Assembly (NCBI RefSeq): GCF_900113695.1
Contig: NZ_FOQH01000001.1
Span: 62,001-126,000 of the forward strand
DNA length: 64,000 nucleotides
Direction of reading: 5' to 3'
DNA from: Albimonas pacifica
GTDB lineage: Bacteria > Pseudomonadota > Alphaproteobacteria > Rhodobacterales > Rhodobacteraceae
The notes under the pieces are model-generated. The model saw nothing but the letters and a program-made list of their open reading frames with translations, made no database searches and was not told the origin of the DNA. Position 1 is the first letter of the stretch, and the number at the start of each line of letters is the position of its first letter. Both the position numbers and the translations under genes were made by a program. This document shows positions 61,879-64,000 of the stretch, in pieces.

Positions 61879-63335
61879 CCCTGGACCTCGTGATCAAGGG
61901 GGGGACGGTCGCCACCGCCTCCGACGTGTTCGCCGCCGACGTGGGCGTGAAGGACGGGCGCATCGTCGCGATGGGCGAAAGCCTGGAGGCGCCCGACGTC
62001 GTCGACGCCTCCGGGAAACTGGTGCTGCCCGGCGGCATCGAGGCCCACTGCCACATCGCCCAGGAGAGCGCCGCGGGGATCATGACCGCGGACGACTACT
62101 ACACCGGCTCGGTCTCGGCGGCCTTCGGGGGGAACAGCTCCTTCGTCCCCTTCGCCGCCCAGCACCGGGGCATGGGCGTGACGCAGACGCTGGACCTCTA
62201 CGACGGCCGCGCGGCGCCCAATTCGGTGATCGACTACGGCTACCACCTGATCGTCGCCGACCCGACCGAAACGGTCCTGAAGGACGAGCTCCCCGCCGCC
62301 TTCGCCCGCGGCGTCACCTCCTTCAAGGTCTTCATCACCTACCCGCTGATGAAGATCGAGGACCGCCAGTTCCTCGACATCCTCGCCGTGGCCAAGGCCC
62401 ACGGCGCCGTCACCATGGTCCATGCCGAGAACAACGGTATGATCGAGTGGATGGGCGAGCAGCTCATGAACGCGGGCCACACCGCGCCGCGCTACCACGC
62501 CCCCTCCCACCCCGCGCTGGCCGAGGAAGAGGCGATCCACCGCGCCATCTGCCTCGCCAAGCTGGTCGACGCGCCCCTGGTGATCGTCCACGTCTCCACC
62601 CCCGAGGGCGCAGAGATCGTCCGCCGCGCCCGCGCCGACGGCGCCAAGGTCTGGGCCGAGACCTGCCCGCAGTACCTTTTCCTCGACAAATCCGACCTCG
62701 ACCGCCCCGGCATGGAGGGCGCGAAGTTCATGTGCTCCCCGCCCGTGCGCGACGCCCGCACCCGCGAGGCGCTGTGGAAGCACCTGCAGACGGGCACCTT
62801 CACGCTCTGGTCCTCCGACCATGCGCCGTATCGGTTCGACGAAACCGGAAAACTCTCCAACGGCCCCGACGCCCCCTTCAAGAAGATCGCCAACGGCATG
62901 CCCGGCATCGCCCTGCGCCTGCCGCTGCTGTTCTCGGAAGGCGTGAACGCCGGCCGCATCACGCTGCAGGACTTCGTGGCGCTGTCGGCGACCAACGCAG
63001 CCCGCCTCTACGGAATGCACCCGAAGAAGGGGACCATCTGCATCGGCGCCGACGCCGACATCGCGATCTGGGACCCGAAGCTGACCCGCACCGTCACCGC
63101 CGCCGACCAGCACGACGCCATGGACTACACCCCCTTCGAGGGGATGAGCCTCACCGGCTGGCCGGTCACGGTCCTGAGCCGCGGTCGTCGCATCGTCGAC
63201 GGCGGCGAGCTGAAGGCCGAGCGCGGCTCCGGCGCCTTCATCTCCCGCGGCCTGCCCGAGATCGCGGGCCGCCCCGGCTACAAGGCCCCCGAACTGGACC
63301 CCGCCCACAACTTCGGCGCGGAGATCGCCCCATGA
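61875..63335 (+). CDS. D-hydantoinase/dihydropyrimidinase
   Basis: 486 residues, cyclic amidohydrolase with a binuclear metal site: His58 and His60 (EAHCH), Lys151 for carboxylation (FKVFITYP), His183 (MVHAENN), His239 (VIVHVST) and Asp315 (WSSDHAPY). It opens 5-substituted hydantoins or dihydropyrimidines to N-carbamoyl amino acids. EAHCH is a variant of the common G-G-I-D-x-H-x-H. ATGA overlaps on both sides tie it to the aldolase and racemase genes. Partner D-carbamoylase indicates D-stereospecificity. Confidence 0.93.
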   Translation: MTLDLVIKGGTVATASDVFAADVGVKDGRIVAMGESLEAPDVVDASGKLVLPGGIEAHCHIAQESAAGIMTADDYYTGSVSAAFGGNSSFVPFAAQHRGMGVTQTLDLYDGRAAPNSVIDYGYHLIVADPTETVLKDELPAAFARGVTSFKVFITYPLMKIEDRQFLDILAVAKAHGAVTMVHAENNGMIEWMGEQLMNAGHTAPRYHAPSHPALAEEEAIHRAICLAKLVDAPLVIVHVSTPEGAEIVRRARADGAKVWAETCPQYLFLDKSDLDRPGMEGAKFMCSPPVRDARTREALWKHLQTGTFTLWSSDHAPYRFDETGKLSNGPDAPFKKIANGMPGIALRLPLLFSEGVNAGRITLQDFVALSATNAARLYGMHPKKGTICIGADADIAIWDPKLTRTVTAADQHDAMDYTPFEGMSLTGWPVTVLSRGRRIVDGGELKAERGSGAFISRGLPEIAGRPGYKAPELDPAHNFGAEIAP

Positions 63336-63997
63336 CCAGAGGCTCCCCCAAAGGCCCTATCGTCGTCGTGAACCCCAACTCCAACGAGGACGTGACGCAA
63401 GGCATGCGCGAGGCGCTGGCCGGCTTCGCCCTCCCCGGCGGCCCGGCCATCGAATGCGTGACCCTCACCGAGGGCCCCTTCGGCGTGGAGACGCAGGAGG
63501 ACAGCGACAGCGTGGTCATGCCGCTCGCCCGCATGGCGAAGGAGCGCACCGACGCCTCCGGCTTCGTCATCGCCTGCTACTCCGACCCGGGGCTGGAGGT
63601 CTGCCGCTCGGTCGCGTCCTGCCCGGTGTTCGGGATCCAGGAATCGGCCGTGCTGACGGCGATGTCGCGGGCGGACCTCTTCGGCTCGATCGCGCTGTCG
63701 CCGAAGTCGATCCTGCGCCACCGCCCCTACATGCGCCGCATGGGGGTGCTGGGGCGGCTCGCGAACATCCGCCCCCTGAACATGTCGGTCGCGCAAAGCC
63801 ACGCGCCCGAGTCCTTCCCCCGCATCGTCGAGGTCGGCGAGGCGCTGAAGGCCGACGGCGCGGGCGCGATCCTGCTCGGCTGCGCCGGCATGGCGGGCCA
63901 CCGCGTGGCGCTGGAGGCGGCGCTGGGCGTGCCGGTGATCGACCCGGTGCAGGCCGCGACCGGCATGGCGCTGGCGCAGGCGCTCGTCGCCGGGTGA
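63332..63997 (+). CDS. hydantoin racemase (Asp/Glu racemase superfamily)
   Basis: 221 residues. Catalytic cysteines Cys82 (ACYSDPG) and Cys184 (LGCAGM) match the two-base mechanism; VVNPNSNEDVT at the N-terminus is typical of hydantoin racemases. It converts L-hydantoins to the D-form used by the following enzymes, giving full conversion of racemic substrate. ATGA overlap with hydantoinase. The stop at 63995-63997 lies at the very end of the window, and the operon may continue. Confidence 0.92.
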   Translation: MTRGSPKGPIVVVNPNSNEDVTQGMREALAGFALPGGPAIECVTLTEGPFGVETQEDSDSVVMPLARMAKERTDASGFVIACYSDPGLEVCRSVASCPVFGIQESAVLTAMSRADLFGSIALSPKSILRHRPYMRRMGVLGRLANIRPLNMSVAQSHAPESFPRIVEVGEALKADGAGAILLGCAGMAGHRVALEAALGVPVIDPVQAATGMALAQALVAG

Positions 63998-64000
63998 TCC

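Overview
The window is a very G+C-rich chromosome segment (third codon positions are almost all G or C) from an alphaproteobacterium, most likely a Rhodobacterales/Paracoccaceae organism of the Albimonas kind. That placement is inferred from phosphatidylcholine synthase (Pcs), an alphaproteobacterial MprF, TRAP and branched-chain-type importers, xanthine-dehydrogenase-family enzymes and the gene neighbourhoods. I see no rRNA, tRNA, CRISPR array, transposase or phage gene. Coding density is high, and many genes are joined by ATGA or TGATG overlaps.

Layout. 1-2895: end of an acyl-CoA ligase gene, an alpha/beta hydrolase, and a thiolase-like/DUF35 pair. 3183-5903: nicotinamidase PncA and a polytopic membrane protein. 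6002-14941: a branched-chain-type ABC importer (binding protein, two permeases, two ATPases) followed by the ATP-dependent cyclic amidase HyuA/HyuB. 15414-24921: a MarC-family protein; pncB and a MarR regulator on the minus strand; and, divergent from them, a tight operon with a flavin subunit, a fused 2Fe-2S/molybdopterin hydroxylase, a 47-residue coupled ORF, a 6-hydroxynicotinate-reductase-like protein, a UPF0280 protein and an amino-acid-synthesis-family (PF06684) protein. 25359-32124: a TRAP importer with two tandem binding proteins and a lone molybdopterin hydroxylase. 32673-34388: cold-shock protein, cupin and TetR regulator. 34439-43291: two divergent beta-oxidation operons. 43642-46320: MprF. 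46614-54311: SDR, metallo-hydrolase and polysaccharide-deacetylase-fold genes divergent from a second branched-chain-type ABC operon. 54749-59151: AEC transporter, DksA-type zinc finger, BaiN-like flavoprotein, RlmJ and Pcs. 59372-63997: a D-hydantoinase operon (D-carbamoylase, flavin reductase, DHDPS-like aldolase, hydantoinase, hydantoin racemase).

The genes work mainly in uptake and breakdown of N-containing cyclic compounds and fatty acids. PncA, PncB, a MarR regulator (the family of Pseudomonas NicR), a Mo-hydroxylase and a 6-hydroxynicotinate-reductase homologue together suggest a nicotinate-like hydroxylate-then-reduce pathway. HyuAB and the neighbouring importer could supply uptake and ring opening. 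This is inference.

The most unusual non-coding content is a family of three long palindromic intergenic repeats (about 15.1, 46.45 and 57.5 kb). Their 27-bp arms differ between copies but stay fully paired through compensating changes. Also notable are two related approx. 270-bp GC-rich elements with 15-16-bp terminal inverted repeats (4.06-4.34 and 10.85-11.12 kb), and a 105-bp element whose inverted ends supply the TAG stop codons of both flanking convergent genes (16.05-16.16 kb).
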